From Chitinophaga sp. SYP-B3965 (GTDB lineage: Bacteria; Bacteroidota; Bacteroidia; Chitinophagales; Chitinophagaceae): a DNA stretch of 64,000 bases. The translations under genes were made by a program, and so were the position numbers. Under the pieces are notes generated by a model that was given only the letters and a program-made list of their open reading frames with translations, had not been told where the DNA came from and made no database searches. The first letter of the stretch is position 1; each line of letters opens with the position of its first letter. The stretch lies in NCBI RefSeq assembly GCF_009647655.1, contig NZ_WJFD01000003.1, positions 372,001 to 436,000 on the forward strand. The letters run 5' to 3'. Below, piece after piece: positions 26,766-34,908 of the stretch.

Positions 26766-28874
26766 ATGACACATAGATCCACCACGTTACTACTCATCGT
26801 CCTCTTTTCGGCCTTCTCTTCTTATGCACAGAAAAAGATCAGGATAGCCTGTATCGGCAACAGCATCACCTATGGCGCTGGCATAGTAAACAGGGAAAGT
26901 AATAACTATCCAAGGCAATTGCAGGTAATGCTGGGCAATGAATATGAAGTGATGAACTTTGGCGTGAATGGTACCACCCTGCTGAAAAAAGGGAACAACC
27001 CTTATTGGAAGAAAAGTCAATATACCTCAGCCCTTGCCAGCAAACCTGATATTGTTTTTATCAAGTTAGGCACGAACGACAGCAAGGCGGTGAACCGGCC
27101 TTTTTATGATGAATTCGAAAGCGACTACAAAGCGTTGATCGAATCTTTCCGCCAGCAGGAAACAAAACCAAGGGTGGTCATACTGTTGCCGGTGCCTTCC
27201 TTTATGACAGACAGCAACCAGATCTATGATCCCATCATAAAGAGCAGGATCATTCCCATGATCCAGAAAGTAGCGTATGAAACGCAAACGGAGATCATCA
27301 ACCTGTATCCCCTGTTTGTTGACAAAGCAGACCTGTTCCCGGATAAGATCCACCCATCTTCTATTGGTGCCAATATCATTGCCAAACGTTTGTATGAAGC
27401 GGTTAAAATAAACAAAGACAAACCATTCGATCTCTTTTCCAAAATAACAGAAGATAAAAAAACCAGTTCCTTTTATGGTTTTGACTGTGTGGATTTTACT
27501 TTAAACGATCACAGCTGTAAAGTAGTTAAGCCCAGAGTAGTTGCTAAAGGCAAACCCTGGGTATGGCGCGCCAGGTTCTGGGGCCATGAACCGCAAACTG
27601 ATATTGCCCTGCTCGAAAGAGGGTATCATATTGCTTACTGTGATGTAGCAGAACTGTTTGGTAACAACGAAGCAGTAAGTGTATGGAATAAGTTTTACGC
27701 TTATCTGCAACAACGTGGCCTGTCTAAAAAGCCAACGCTGGAAGGTATGAGCCGCGGCGGCATATATATTTACAACTGGGCCTTAGCCAATCCCGGTAAG
27801 GTATCCGCTATATATGCAGATGCCCCCGTACTGGATCTGAAAAGCTGGCCAGGTGGAAAAGGAAAAGGCCCCGGCAGCAAAAGCGACTGGGAGATCTTCA
27901 AAAAGGATTATAGTCTAACAGAAGAACAAGCCGTTCAATTTAATAACAACCCACTGGACAATGCGGCGAAGATCGCAAAACTGGGTTTTCCCATGTTGCA
28001 TGTAGTAGGTGATGTGGATGAAGCCGTTCCGGTAGATGAAAACACCAATCCCTTCGAAGAAAAAATAAAAGCAGCTGGAGGAGATATCGCCGTTATTCAT
28101 AAACCCGACGGTAAACATCATCCGCATAGCTTACCCAATCCTACACCCATCGTAGATTTCATCCTTCGTGCTACCGGTAACAAATTCAACTTCGCCGCTA
28201 TTGCAGCCGCTGGTGTTGAATATCGTTCCGGTGCCGGCTGGACGGAAGGAAAAGAGTGGGTGGCACAGTTCAGGAACATAGACAGTTTACTGGATGCCAG
28301 AAAGAATTTAGATATAGTTTTCTTAGGTAATTCCATTACACAGGGCATTGGCGGAACAAGGACTTACGTAACCAGCAAACCCGGATTTGCCATCTTTGAT
28401 TCTGTATTTGCAGGCCGTACATGGGAATGTGCCGGTATTTCCGGAGACCGCACACAGAATGTACTATGGCGTTTGCAAAATGGCAGTTATGCCAAAGCCA
28501 AACCAAAAGTAATGGTGATCACAATTGGCGTGAATAACTTTGGGGATGATAGCGCTGAAGAAATTGCAGCAGGCATCCTGGCCATTGAAAAATGGACAAA
28601 AACCAATATGCCTTCCACCAAAATTATACTAACCGGCCCGCTACCCACCAGTTTGAAGAAAGGTACGGACCGCCGTAATAAATATGAAAGGATCCACCAG
28701 ATCCTGGCCCGCAACAAAATGGCGGCTCATTACTTCCCCCTGTCTGATATATTCATTCAGGCCGATGGGGACATCCTGCCCGGCACTTATTCCAACGATG
28801 GCATTCACCTGGCAAAGGAGGGATACCGTCTTTGGGCATTGGCCTTAAAACAGGCAATAGATAAGCTGCTTTAG
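26766..28874 (+). CDS. Three-domain exported esterase: SGNH - alpha/beta hydrolase - SGNH
   Basis: From the ATG at 26766 this is a 702-residue protein with a signal peptide (about 1-21). Domain 1 (about 24-215) is an SGNH/GDSL hydrolase: block I IACIGNSITYGAG (Ser33), KLGTNDS and DKIHPSSIG. Domain 2 (about 225-475) is an alpha/beta hydrolase with nucleophile elbow EGMSRGGIY (Ser329), the acid region VGDVDEAVP and HHPHSLPNP. Domain 3 (about 505-702) is a second SGNH: IVFLGNSITQG (Ser523), TIGVNNFGDD and NDGIHLAKEGY. Such enzymes remove acetyl or other acyl groups from polysaccharides. Its neighbours are beta-helix and GH28-like genes, which suggests deacylation of a pectin-like polymer; that is inference. 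Confidence 0.88.
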   Translation: MTHRSTTLLLIVLFSAFSSYAQKKIRIACIGNSITYGAGIVNRESNNYPRQLQVMLGNEYEVMNFGVNGTTLLKKGNNPYWKKSQYTSALASKPDIVFIKLGTNDSKAVNRPFYDEFESDYKALIESFRQQETKPRVVILLPVPSFMTDSNQIYDPIIKSRIIPMIQKVAYETQTEIINLYPLFVDKADLFPDKIHPSSIGANIIAKRLYEAVKINKDKPFDLFSKITEDKKTSSFYGFDCVDFTLNDHSCKVVKPRVVAKGKPWVWRARFWGHEPQTDIALLERGYHIAYCDVAELFGNNEAVSVWNKFYAYLQQRGLSKKPTLEGMSRGGIYIYNWALANPGKVSAIYADAPVLDLKSWPGGKGKGPGSKSDWEIFKKDYSLTEEQAVQFNNNPLDNAAKIAKLGFPMLHVVGDVDEAVPVDENTNPFEEKIKAAGGDIAVIHKPDGKHHPHSLPNPTPIVDFILRATGNKFNFAAIAAAGVEYRSGAGWTEGKEWVAQFRNIDSLLDARKNLDIVFLGNSITQGIGGTRTYVTSKPGFAIFDSVFAGRTWECAGISGDRTQNVLWRLQNGSYAKAKPKVMVITIGVNNFGDDSAEEIAAGILAIEKWTKTNMPSTKIILTGPLPTSLKKGTDRRNKYERIHQILARNKMAAHYFPLSDIFIQADGDILPGTYSNDGIHLAKEGYRLWALALKQAIDKLL

Positions 28875-28947
28875 GTGAAAATCAGGGTACAAAATGACAA
28901 CTTTATATCACTAGTGCGTATTTTTAAAAACTACTTTTAAGAAGAAA

Positions 28948-28962
28948 TTGCGCATTGCGCAA
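28948..28962. promoter_or_regulatory. Palindrome TTGCGCATTGCGCAA upstream of the GH28-like gene
   Basis: A 7-bp inverted repeat (TTGCGCA / TGCGCAA) around a single T, 36 bp before the ATG at 28999. It differs from the CAACCGGTTG sites, so it may bind another regulator. Position and symmetry suggest an operator, but no protein can be assigned. Confidence 0.45.
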
Positions 28963-28998
28963 CCACCACGTTATTAAAATAGTCTTTACATTACACAC

Positions 28999-31797
28999 AT
29001 GAAGAAATTGTCATGGGTACTGGTACCCTTTTTTTCCTTCACTGGCCTTGCTATGGCGCCAGTTTTCAGCGCTGAAATTGAAATAGGGCCACAAGCTTCT
29101 CATATCGTCCGGATCTCTAAGGATACCCTGGTGATCGCTACAGGTAGTACGTATGCCTTTACTGTTGACACAAAGGAAAACGAAGGGCTGGTATCTACCA
29201 AAGCTAATGCTGCACAACTAATGAAGGAACTGGTGGCCAAAGATGGTTCTGCCCAGCAGTATAAGATAGTTTCCCTTGCTACCGGCGATCAACTCATCGT
29301 TACCGCACAGGATGGCAAAATCACTAAAACTTATTATATCGCAGAAGAGCGCAGGGCGCTGAATGCACAATTCCGTTTAGGACAACAGCAGATCACCGTA
29401 AATACGAAAAAGAATATCGCGCTCTTTTTTACAGCTGGCCAAAGAAGCCCTCAGGCAACGGTGCGCTTTTTCATCCCCGCCGGTATCACGGTTACGCCGG
29501 ATAATGTAACTGTGAATGTTATCGGCCGCGGTGAGGTATTACTAAAGGATCTGCCGAACCAGTCGATAGGCCGTGTAGGTACCAAATATTCCTACTCAAA
29601 AGTAGGTGTGGCTGATATCACGAAAGTAGCTTCCGGCACCCAGCTTACTTTATCTCATCTTGATCTGCGCCCTGCTAACGGAGAGGATGTAATTGTAGTG
29701 ATCAGGGATGTACAGCTGAACAAAGACGGAGCATATGCATTCAGGGCCAGCTATTCCACCTCGCAACCTGAAGTACTCACCAGCATGGAGACAAAAGCTA
29801 CGCTTCAGGCTACCGGCAACATTACAGATTTCGAAAGAGAGCTGGATAAGAACCTTGTATATAAAGAAACCCCTTCTACCTATACAAGGGTTTCTTTCAA
29901 ATGGAGTTCGCTGAACAAGGCCATCACGCTCATGCAATCACTTGATAAAGGGAAAACATGGTCCGCCTCTCCGCTTAAAATTGATCCGAAACATGCCAAA
30001 GCCACCATAGAAGGTTTGCAAGCCAACAAACTCTACACCTTCCGGCTGGCTGTGAAAAACGGCGGTTTCTCTAACACTATTCAGTTCTATTCCGGTAAAA
30101 TGGATATCAAACAATTCGGTGTACAAGGAACAGATAACGGAGATGATACAGAAAAGATCAATGAAGCCATTGCTTATTTGCACCAGATCGGTGGTGGTAC
30201 TTTACTATTTTCCAACGGTACTTACAATGTAAGAACCGTTCATCTGAAAAGTAATGTATACCTCTATGTTGATAAAGGCGCTACCATAAAAGGTCTAAAA
30301 GGTGCCGATGCTCCTGAAACCACCTGGTTCAGCGATAAAAAATACCGTTCCGGCCTCTCTCCCACTGATGCCGGCCCATACGAAGATTCCGAGAACTACA
30401 TGACCAAACAGGATGTAGGCCATCATTATTTCAGGAACACCATGTTCTTCGGCGAACGACTGGATAACATCAAGATAATAGGAAACGGTTACATCACTGG
30501 CAATGGCAATCTTAACACCAGCGATAAAGTGATGAACAATGCTCCTGATAGCCGTGCAGATAAAATGTTCACCCTAAAGTTGTGTACCAATCTTGAAATT
30601 GGCGGTATTCACAGAGATGAAGATCTCTGGTATGATGAAAAGAAAGACGAACCTTATTACATGGGTTCCAATAAAGAAACAGACAACATGCTGCACATAG
30701 ACCGGGCAGGTCACTTTGTACTGCTGGCTACGGGAACTGATAACATCCATGTGCATGATACTTACTTCGGCAAACACAATACTTCTTCCGTACGGGACAT
30801 TTACGATTTCATGGCCTGCAACAATGTGACCGTTACCAATATCTATGCAAAGGTAAGTTCAGATGATATTGTAAAACCAGGTTCCGATTGCTCTCTGGGT
30901 TTTACCCGTCCGGTAAGCCACCACAGAGTGCGCAATATCATCGGCGACACCAACTGTAATCTCTTCCAGATAGGATCAGAAACAGCTGATGACATTATGG
31001 ACATATGTGTGGATAATATCTACATATTGGGTGCTAATAAAGCAGGGTTCTCCATTTCCACCAATGACGGCGCCCACATAAAAGATATACATCTCAATTG
31101 TGGTCATACCGGCACCCTCCATTCCCGCTCAAAGATGTACCGCGCTTTTACGCCCTTCTTTATTTCCATCTCCAACAGGGCACGGATCCTTGGCGCAGAA
31201 GTAGGGAAATATGCTTTTTCAGACAATGGTGTGCCGCATAATGAATTACTGGTGAAAAACGTGAACATAGGACAGGTAGAGAATATCATCATCAACGGCA
31301 TAGATGTGTATGAAGTATACGCCGGCAGTTCCTTCAGCGGAAAAACCCGCTGGAAACCTTACGATGGTTCACAACGCAGAGCAACTCCCATAGTAGCCGG
31401 TTACAGCTTACCAGACAACGGAATTGATTTCAAACTACCCAATGGTAACCATACCGGGTATATTAACAACATTGTATTCAATGATGTGCAGGTACTCGTA
31501 AAAGGAGGCAACCCTGTATCAGATACAGCCGCCGCACCTCCTGAACTGGGTGTTGGGCAATACAATGCCTCCAACCTGAAAGTACAGCCTTCTTATGGAC
31601 TCTGGGCCAGGCACGTAAATGGACTGACTGTTACAAAAAGCAGCTTTAATGTAGAGCAGCCGGATGGCCGTTATGCGATATTCCTGGATGATGTAAAAAA
31701 CGCAAAGATCACGGATGTAAAAATGGTACGTGCAGCAGATAACAACAGGGTGATCGGCCTCAAGAACTCGTCCGGGGTAACGGTATCCCCTAAATAA
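28999..31797 (+). CDS. GH28-like beta-helix protein (putative polygalacturonase family)
   Basis: The 932-residue exported protein has a signal peptide (about 1-25), a beta-rich N-terminal region unlike the usual GH28 start (about 25-275), a fibronectin-III-like domain (about 285-365, YTRVSFKWSSLNKAITLMQS, KLYTFRLAVKNGG) and a C-terminal pectate-lyase-superfamily helix (about 370-932). The helix opens with FGVQGTDNGDDTEKINEAIAY and carries SSDDIVKPGSD ... NLFQIGSET, resembling the GH28 catalytic region NDDxxxxxSG ... GHGxSIGS with changes. Hydrolysis of galacturonan-like polymers is plausible but not certain. It follows the esterase by 124 bp. Confidence 0.72.
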   Translation: MKKLSWVLVPFFSFTGLAMAPVFSAEIEIGPQASHIVRISKDTLVIATGSTYAFTVDTKENEGLVSTKANAAQLMKELVAKDGSAQQYKIVSLATGDQLIVTAQDGKITKTYYIAEERRALNAQFRLGQQQITVNTKKNIALFFTAGQRSPQATVRFFIPAGITVTPDNVTVNVIGRGEVLLKDLPNQSIGRVGTKYSYSKVGVADITKVASGTQLTLSHLDLRPANGEDVIVVIRDVQLNKDGAYAFRASYSTSQPEVLTSMETKATLQATGNITDFERELDKNLVYKETPSTYTRVSFKWSSLNKAITLMQSLDKGKTWSASPLKIDPKHAKATIEGLQANKLYTFRLAVKNGGFSNTIQFYSGKMDIKQFGVQGTDNGDDTEKINEAIAYLHQIGGGTLLFSNGTYNVRTVHLKSNVYLYVDKGATIKGLKGADAPETTWFSDKKYRSGLSPTDAGPYEDSENYMTKQDVGHHYFRNTMFFGERLDNIKIIGNGYITGNGNLNTSDKVMNNAPDSRADKMFTLKLCTNLEIGGIHRDEDLWYDEKKDEPYYMGSNKETDNMLHIDRAGHFVLLATGTDNIHVHDTYFGKHNTSSVRDIYDFMACNNVTVTNIYAKVSSDDIVKPGSDCSLGFTRPVSHHRVRNIIGDTNCNLFQIGSETADDIMDICVDNIYILGANKAGFSISTNDGAHIKDIHLNCGHTGTLHSRSKMYRAFTPFFISISNRARILGAEVGKYAFSDNGVPHNELLVKNVNIGQVENIIINGIDVYEVYAGSSFSGKTRWKPYDGSQRRATPIVAGYSLPDNGIDFKLPNGNHTGYINNIVFNDVQVLVKGGNPVSDTAAAPPELGVGQYNASNLKVQPSYGLWARHVNGLTVTKSSFNVEQPDGRYAIFLDDVKNAKITDVKMVRAADNNRVIGLKNSSGVTVSPK

Positions 31798-31803
31798 TTT
31801 CCT

Positions 31804-32475
31804 ATGAAATTTGATTTCTACGAGCAATATAAGGACTACTCAAACACAGATCTACAGAAGATCGTGCAACAGCCTGATGCTTACCAGCCGGAAGCGGTGG
31901 AAGCAGCCTCCGGGATATTGAAAGAAAGAGGAGTGACAGATAAACCACAGGTGCTGGAGCTTAAAGAACAAACCACCCACCTGCTGGACTCCTTCGACGT
32001 GACAGAAGAAACAAAGCCCCCTAATTTACTCATACTCTTCCTGATCACAGTGGGCATGGAATACCTGTGGATGGTCTATAATACAGTGATAGTGTTTCGT
32101 GAAAGCATGCCACTCTATTTCATCCTGCTCAAATCAATAGACCTTGCGTTTACACCCTTCGTATTTTACCTGCTGTGGAAAAGAAAGTCGTGGGGCTGGA
32201 TACTCATCTTTATCAGCACTGCCATAACTGCTGTTACAAGGCTCATACAGCTGGATCTCATTTTCCAGTACGTAGGGCTGGACACTGTACAAGGACTTAC
32301 CTATATTGCTATTACCTTCCTGAAAATAGCCTTCGCCTGGTATCTATGGCGGAAGGAGATCCGGGAATTCTTTCATGTATCAAAAGAAGTAAAGTTCTGG
32401 ACTGCCGTTGCAGCTATTTGCATATTAGTAGCCGTTGCGTTCTATAGGATCTCTGCGTTGACCGGTGGCATCTGA
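31804..32475 (+). CDS. Multi-pass membrane protein of unknown function
   Basis: The 223-residue protein has a soluble N-terminus (about 1-70) with YKDYSNTDLQKIVQQPDAYQPEAVEAASGILKERG cut across a helix pair. This pattern also precedes membrane domains in other Bacteroidota proteins. Four to five transmembrane helices follow (about 75-220; LLILFLITVGMEYLW, LAFTPFVFYLLW, ILIFISTAITAV, FWTAVAAICILVAVAF). It begins six bases after the GH28-like stop and may be co-transcribed. I do not recognise a named family. Confidence 0.75.
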   Translation: MKFDFYEQYKDYSNTDLQKIVQQPDAYQPEAVEAASGILKERGVTDKPQVLELKEQTTHLLDSFDVTEETKPPNLLILFLITVGMEYLWMVYNTVIVFRESMPLYFILLKSIDLAFTPFVFYLLWKRKSWGWILIFISTAITAVTRLIQLDLIFQYVGLDTVQGLTYIAITFLKIAFAWYLWRKEIREFFHVSKEVKFWTAVAAICILVAVAFYRISALTGGI

Positions 32476-32898
32476 TCAATCCAGGCTCCACTTGTGATAA
32501 GGTAAACCCGCCAGCAGCAAACTGGAAAAACTCACTACGAACACAGAATAATTAAACGGTGCTCTGTAATTAGCAAAGAAGAACATACTTAAAGCAAAAA
32601 TAAGCGTCAGTCCAAAACTGCCGAAAGCGGCCCATTTTGTTTTATACCCGATAATTAAAAGGATACCGAACACCACTTCTGCAATGGTTGCTATAAGCCC
32701 TGCTATATTAGCCAGCGAACGATCTATATACGGCATCAATGAATGCGTATAATCTACAAAATTGCTCCAGTTACCCCATCCAACGCCACTACTTCCCGGA
32801 GCACCTAACGCTCCGATGCGATCCAGGACAGGTAAGATAAAGCCTATACCGAGCGCAAGTCTCAGTAAGAATTGAGCATTTGAAATGTGCTTGTTCAT
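32476..32898 (-). CDS. DoxX family membrane protein
   Basis: The 140-residue protein has four transmembrane helices and DoxX-like features: LLRLALGIGFILPVLDRIG in helix 1, IAGLIATIAEVVFGILLIIGYKTKWAAFG in helices 2-3, and a final helix near SLLLAGL. DoxX proteins are small membrane subunits linked to quinone or thiosulfate chemistry, but most members have no defined role. The gene ends directly against the convergent gene at 32475. Confidence 0.85.
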   Translation of the reverse strand: MNKHISNAQFLLRLALGIGFILPVLDRIGALGAPGSSGVGWGNWSNFVDYTHSLMPYIDRSLANIAGLIATIAEVVFGILLIIGYKTKWAAFGSFGLTLIFALSMFFFANYRAPFNYSVFVVSFSSLLLAGLPYHKWSLD

Positions 32899-32965
32899 AG
32901 TCTCACAAAAATAGGCGTATCCGGCATAAGAAAACTTAATCTAGATTAAGAAAGCTTTCAAAATG

Positions 32966-32996
32966 AAAAAAGCGCGACAATATGCCGCGCTTTTTT
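32966..32996 (-). terminator. Rho-independent terminator for the 33019 lipoprotein gene
   Basis: Stem AAAAAAGCGCG / CGCGCTTTTTT with a nine-base loop, 23 bp beyond the lipoprotein stop on the minus strand. Its U-run (from 32966-32971) suits minus-strand transcription. Confidence 0.85.
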
Positions 32997-33018
32997 GTAT
33001 AACGTATATAAGACATCC

Positions 33019-33396
33019 CTATCTTCCACAATCTGCTGACCAGTTCCGTCCGGACCTTGCAAATGTGATCACCAGTCTGTCTTTATTAATAGTGATCAGA
33101 CCAGTTCCGTCAGAGCCAATGCTTGTGAGGGTATTATCATCTTTTCTTTCAAAATCCACACCGGTAAGGTCCGGAATACCATCTGAAAATCTGAAATTAT
33201 AACGAGTACCTACTTTAGTTACAAAGATGCTACCATTATCCTGGCTGATATTTTTCTCAGCATCAATATATCCGATCTTTCCTCTGAATGTACCAGCGAA
33301 AACGTCAACATCTGCAGGATCAGTATCTTTACTGCAAGCACTAAATACTAATGCTGATAACAGCAGTACTCCGACAATCTTAAGCATGAATTTCAT
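33019..33396 (-). CDS. Small lipoprotein of unknown function
   Basis: The 125-residue product has a hydrophobic signal and lipobox (ALVFSAC, lipid Cys near 21), then a mainly beta-strand domain (about 32-125) with VFAGTFRGKIGYIDAEKNISQDNGSIFV cut by turns. The C-terminal SADCGR has a lone cysteine. The fold resembles small calycin-like beta barrels, but I cannot assign a family. It has its own terminator and is the first of three similar-sized exported genes read leftward. Confidence 0.75.
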   Translation of the reverse strand: MKFMLKIVGVLLLSALVFSACSKDTDPADVDVFAGTFRGKIGYIDAEKNISQDNGSIFVTKVGTRYNFRFSDGIPDLTGVDFERKDDNTLTSIGSDGTGLITINKDRLVITFARSGRNWSADCGR

Positions 33397-33546
33397 ACAC
33401 TATGGTTTTATATTTTAGAAATAACTCTACACCTACCTAAACAATTAGCATACCAAACCTTAAAAACAGCTGTAGACAGGCATTTCAGGAGGGATCAATA
33501 GCATCAATATGTTTGCAACAGTCAACACTTTGATGTGGATGTACCT

Positions 33547-33591
33547 AAAAAAAGTATGGCGCATACCTTTCAGTATGCGCCATACTTTTTT
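33547..33591 (-). terminator. Strong rho-independent terminator for the ubiquitin-like gene
   Basis: Perfect long stem: GTATGGCGCATAC (33554-33566) pairs with GTATGCGCCATAC (33573-33585), with a six-base loop and flanking A and T runs on both sides. It follows the stop of the minus-strand gene at 33604 by 12 bp and could act in both directions. Confidence 0.92.
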
Positions 33592-33603
33592 CTCTTTAAG
33601 CAA

Positions 33604-33942
33604 CTAGCGTAAGGTTACCCAAACATTGCTTCCAATACCATAATCAGCCAGTGTGAGGCCATCATTAAGCGCCTGACCATTGTAATACAAGGATTTGCCG
33701 CTTACATCTACTCCGGCTATAGCACCTGCCTCTGCTTTCACATCCCCTACATTGGAAGTGGGGAACACTAACAACCAAAGGTTAAATGTGGTGCCATCTG
33801 CTCTTTTTCCTTTTACATAAAGATTGTTGGGATGCGGCTGCGGTTCTTCTGATGAAGCAACCCGGGTTTCAGGGATCTGTGCAGTAGTAATAGTTCCGGA
33901 AACAGCCATAAGAATGGCCAGCATGGTCAATAGTTTTTTCAT
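33604..33942 (-). CDS. Exported ubiquitin-like (beta-grasp) protein
   Basis: From the Met at 33942 the product has 112 residues: a signal peptide (about 1-22, ending TTAQ), a short linker (23-39) and a domain at 40-112 that follows the ubiquitin pattern. Residues 85-103 (LYYNGQALNDGLTLADYGI) match human ubiquitin 43-61 at 10 of 19 positions without gaps, including the L-DG-TL-DY-I core. Upstream, LYVKGK, GTTFNL and VGDVKAE fit ubiquitin's first two strands and helix. The chain stops at Leu-Arg, matching ubiquitin 71-72, so there is no diglycine; ubiquitin Lys48 aligns with Gln90. Bacteroides fragilis is known to export a ubiquitin homologue. No E1/E2 genes are nearby. An earlier Met at 33993 would give a poor signal. 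Confidence 0.8.
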   Translation of the reverse strand: MKKLLTMLAILMAVSGTITTAQIPETRVASSEEPQPHPNNLYVKGKRADGTTFNLWLLVFPTSNVGDVKAEAGAIAGVDVSGKSLYYNGQALNDGLTLADYGIGSNVWVTLR

Positions 33943-34021
33943 AAAATAGTATTTGATGTGGGTTATTGAATAGTCAAAGTAAGTGGAATTCACTGCATTC
34001 TCGTATCAGTAATCTATGCAT

Positions 34022-34052
34022 AAAAAAAGCGCCTCCGAAAATGGAGGCGCTT
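34022..34052 (-). terminator. Rho-independent terminator for the 34075 gene
   Basis: Stem AAGCGCCTCC (34027-34036) / GGAGGCGCTT (34043-34052) with loop GAAAAT. On the minus strand it is followed by a T-run (complement of 34022-34028). It lies 22 bp after the stop of the exported protein gene. Confidence 0.88.
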
Positions 34053-34074
34053 CTGCATTACCAGCAAATGCTAT

Positions 34075-34683
34075 CTATTTAACTGCTTTCGCAATCTTCT
34101 TTCCTACTTCTTTACCAGCCTTTGCATAACATTCCTTGATGCTCGGAGTTGGATCAAATTCCCAGTCACTTCCTCCCATTAAAACACCTGTAGCTTTCAT
34201 TTCACCTTTGGCCATTACTTTGCCGGAGGATATTTCTATTACACTGATCTCAAAAACACATTTCGGATTTCTTTTCATTACAACAACGTTCCATCCCGGA
34301 TCAGTATTCAAAGTTTTTACATAAACTGTATATTTTGCATCAGCTTGTTTTTTTGCAATGAGACCGCCATTCGCTTTATAAACATATTTGCTGATCAGCT
34401 CTTCGAACATTGGTTCATAAACAAGCTGACGGGCGTTCACCCATTTTTCAGCCCAACGTTCACCTTTACCCGGTTGCTTTGCATTCAACTTGGCCATTCT
34501 TTCCTTTTTGTACGTTTCTTCCGAATCATCCACCACCTTCATATTATCATAATCGTACTCGATGTTAAATTTGGTCTGCCCGGCAAGGAATTTAAGATCT
34601 GCCTTTTCAAAATCCTGGGCCTTCAGGTTAACGGTAAGCGCTACAGCAGACAAAAGCAACAAACTGGTCTTTAAAAACTTCAT
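34075..34683 (-). CDS. Exported protein of unknown function
   Basis: The 202-residue product has a signal peptide (about 1-23, ending NLKAQ). The mature protein is lysine-rich with a long helical stretch (about 55-90) and an alpha/beta C-terminal half (about 110-200): KYTVYVKTLNTDPGWNVVVM, CVFEISVIEISSGKVMAKGEM, ending in a basic helix with GKEVGKKIAKAVK. The strand-helix pattern and VMAKGEM resemble periplasmic proteins of the LPS-assembly or curli-secretion type, but no family is secure. It is monocistronic, with its own terminator. Confidence 0.75.
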   Translation of the reverse strand: MKFLKTSLLLLSAVALTVNLKAQDFEKADLKFLAGQTKFNIEYDYDNMKVVDDSEETYKKERMAKLNAKQPGKGERWAEKWVNARQLVYEPMFEELISKYVYKANGGLIAKKQADAKYTVYVKTLNTDPGWNVVVMKRNPKCVFEISVIEISSGKVMAKGEMKATGVLMGGSDWEFDPTPSIKECYAKAGKEVGKKIAKAVK

Positions 34684-34850
34684 GTGGTATAGGATTTAGG
34701 TTTTATAATTTAGGGATAAATGTAATATATTTTATATTAGTAAAAAAACATCCTTATATTTTATTATCATACAGCGCAATGTGCTTATTGCTAACAAACA
34801 GCCCTCTATAGAATCCTGAAAGCCAATTCCACCGCAAACAATATATTTTT

Positions 34851-34881
34851 ATTGTTTTTCAATAAATATTTATTATGTTTG
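34851..34881 (+). promoter_or_regulatory. Bacteroidota promoter ATTG-N19-TATGTTTG
   Basis: ATTG at 34851-34854 and an exact TAnnTTTG box (TATGTTTG, 34874-34881) are separated by 19 nt, the preferred spacing. It lies 27 bp upstream of the ATG at 34909 and shows that an in-frame start at 34852 would fall inside the promoter. Confidence 0.75.
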
Positions 34882-34908
34882 CATCGTTATCCTTTAAAAC
34901 GAGCAATT

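Noticed and set aside
12071..31797. Locus as a recent genomic island
   Set aside because: No integrase, tRNA, flanking direct repeat or marked base-composition shift was seen.
33604..33942. Ubiquitin-like gene as part of a bacterial ubiquitination or defence operon
   Set aside because: It has a signal peptide, no C-terminal glycines, its own terminator, and no E1, E2, E3 or deubiquitinase gene nearby.
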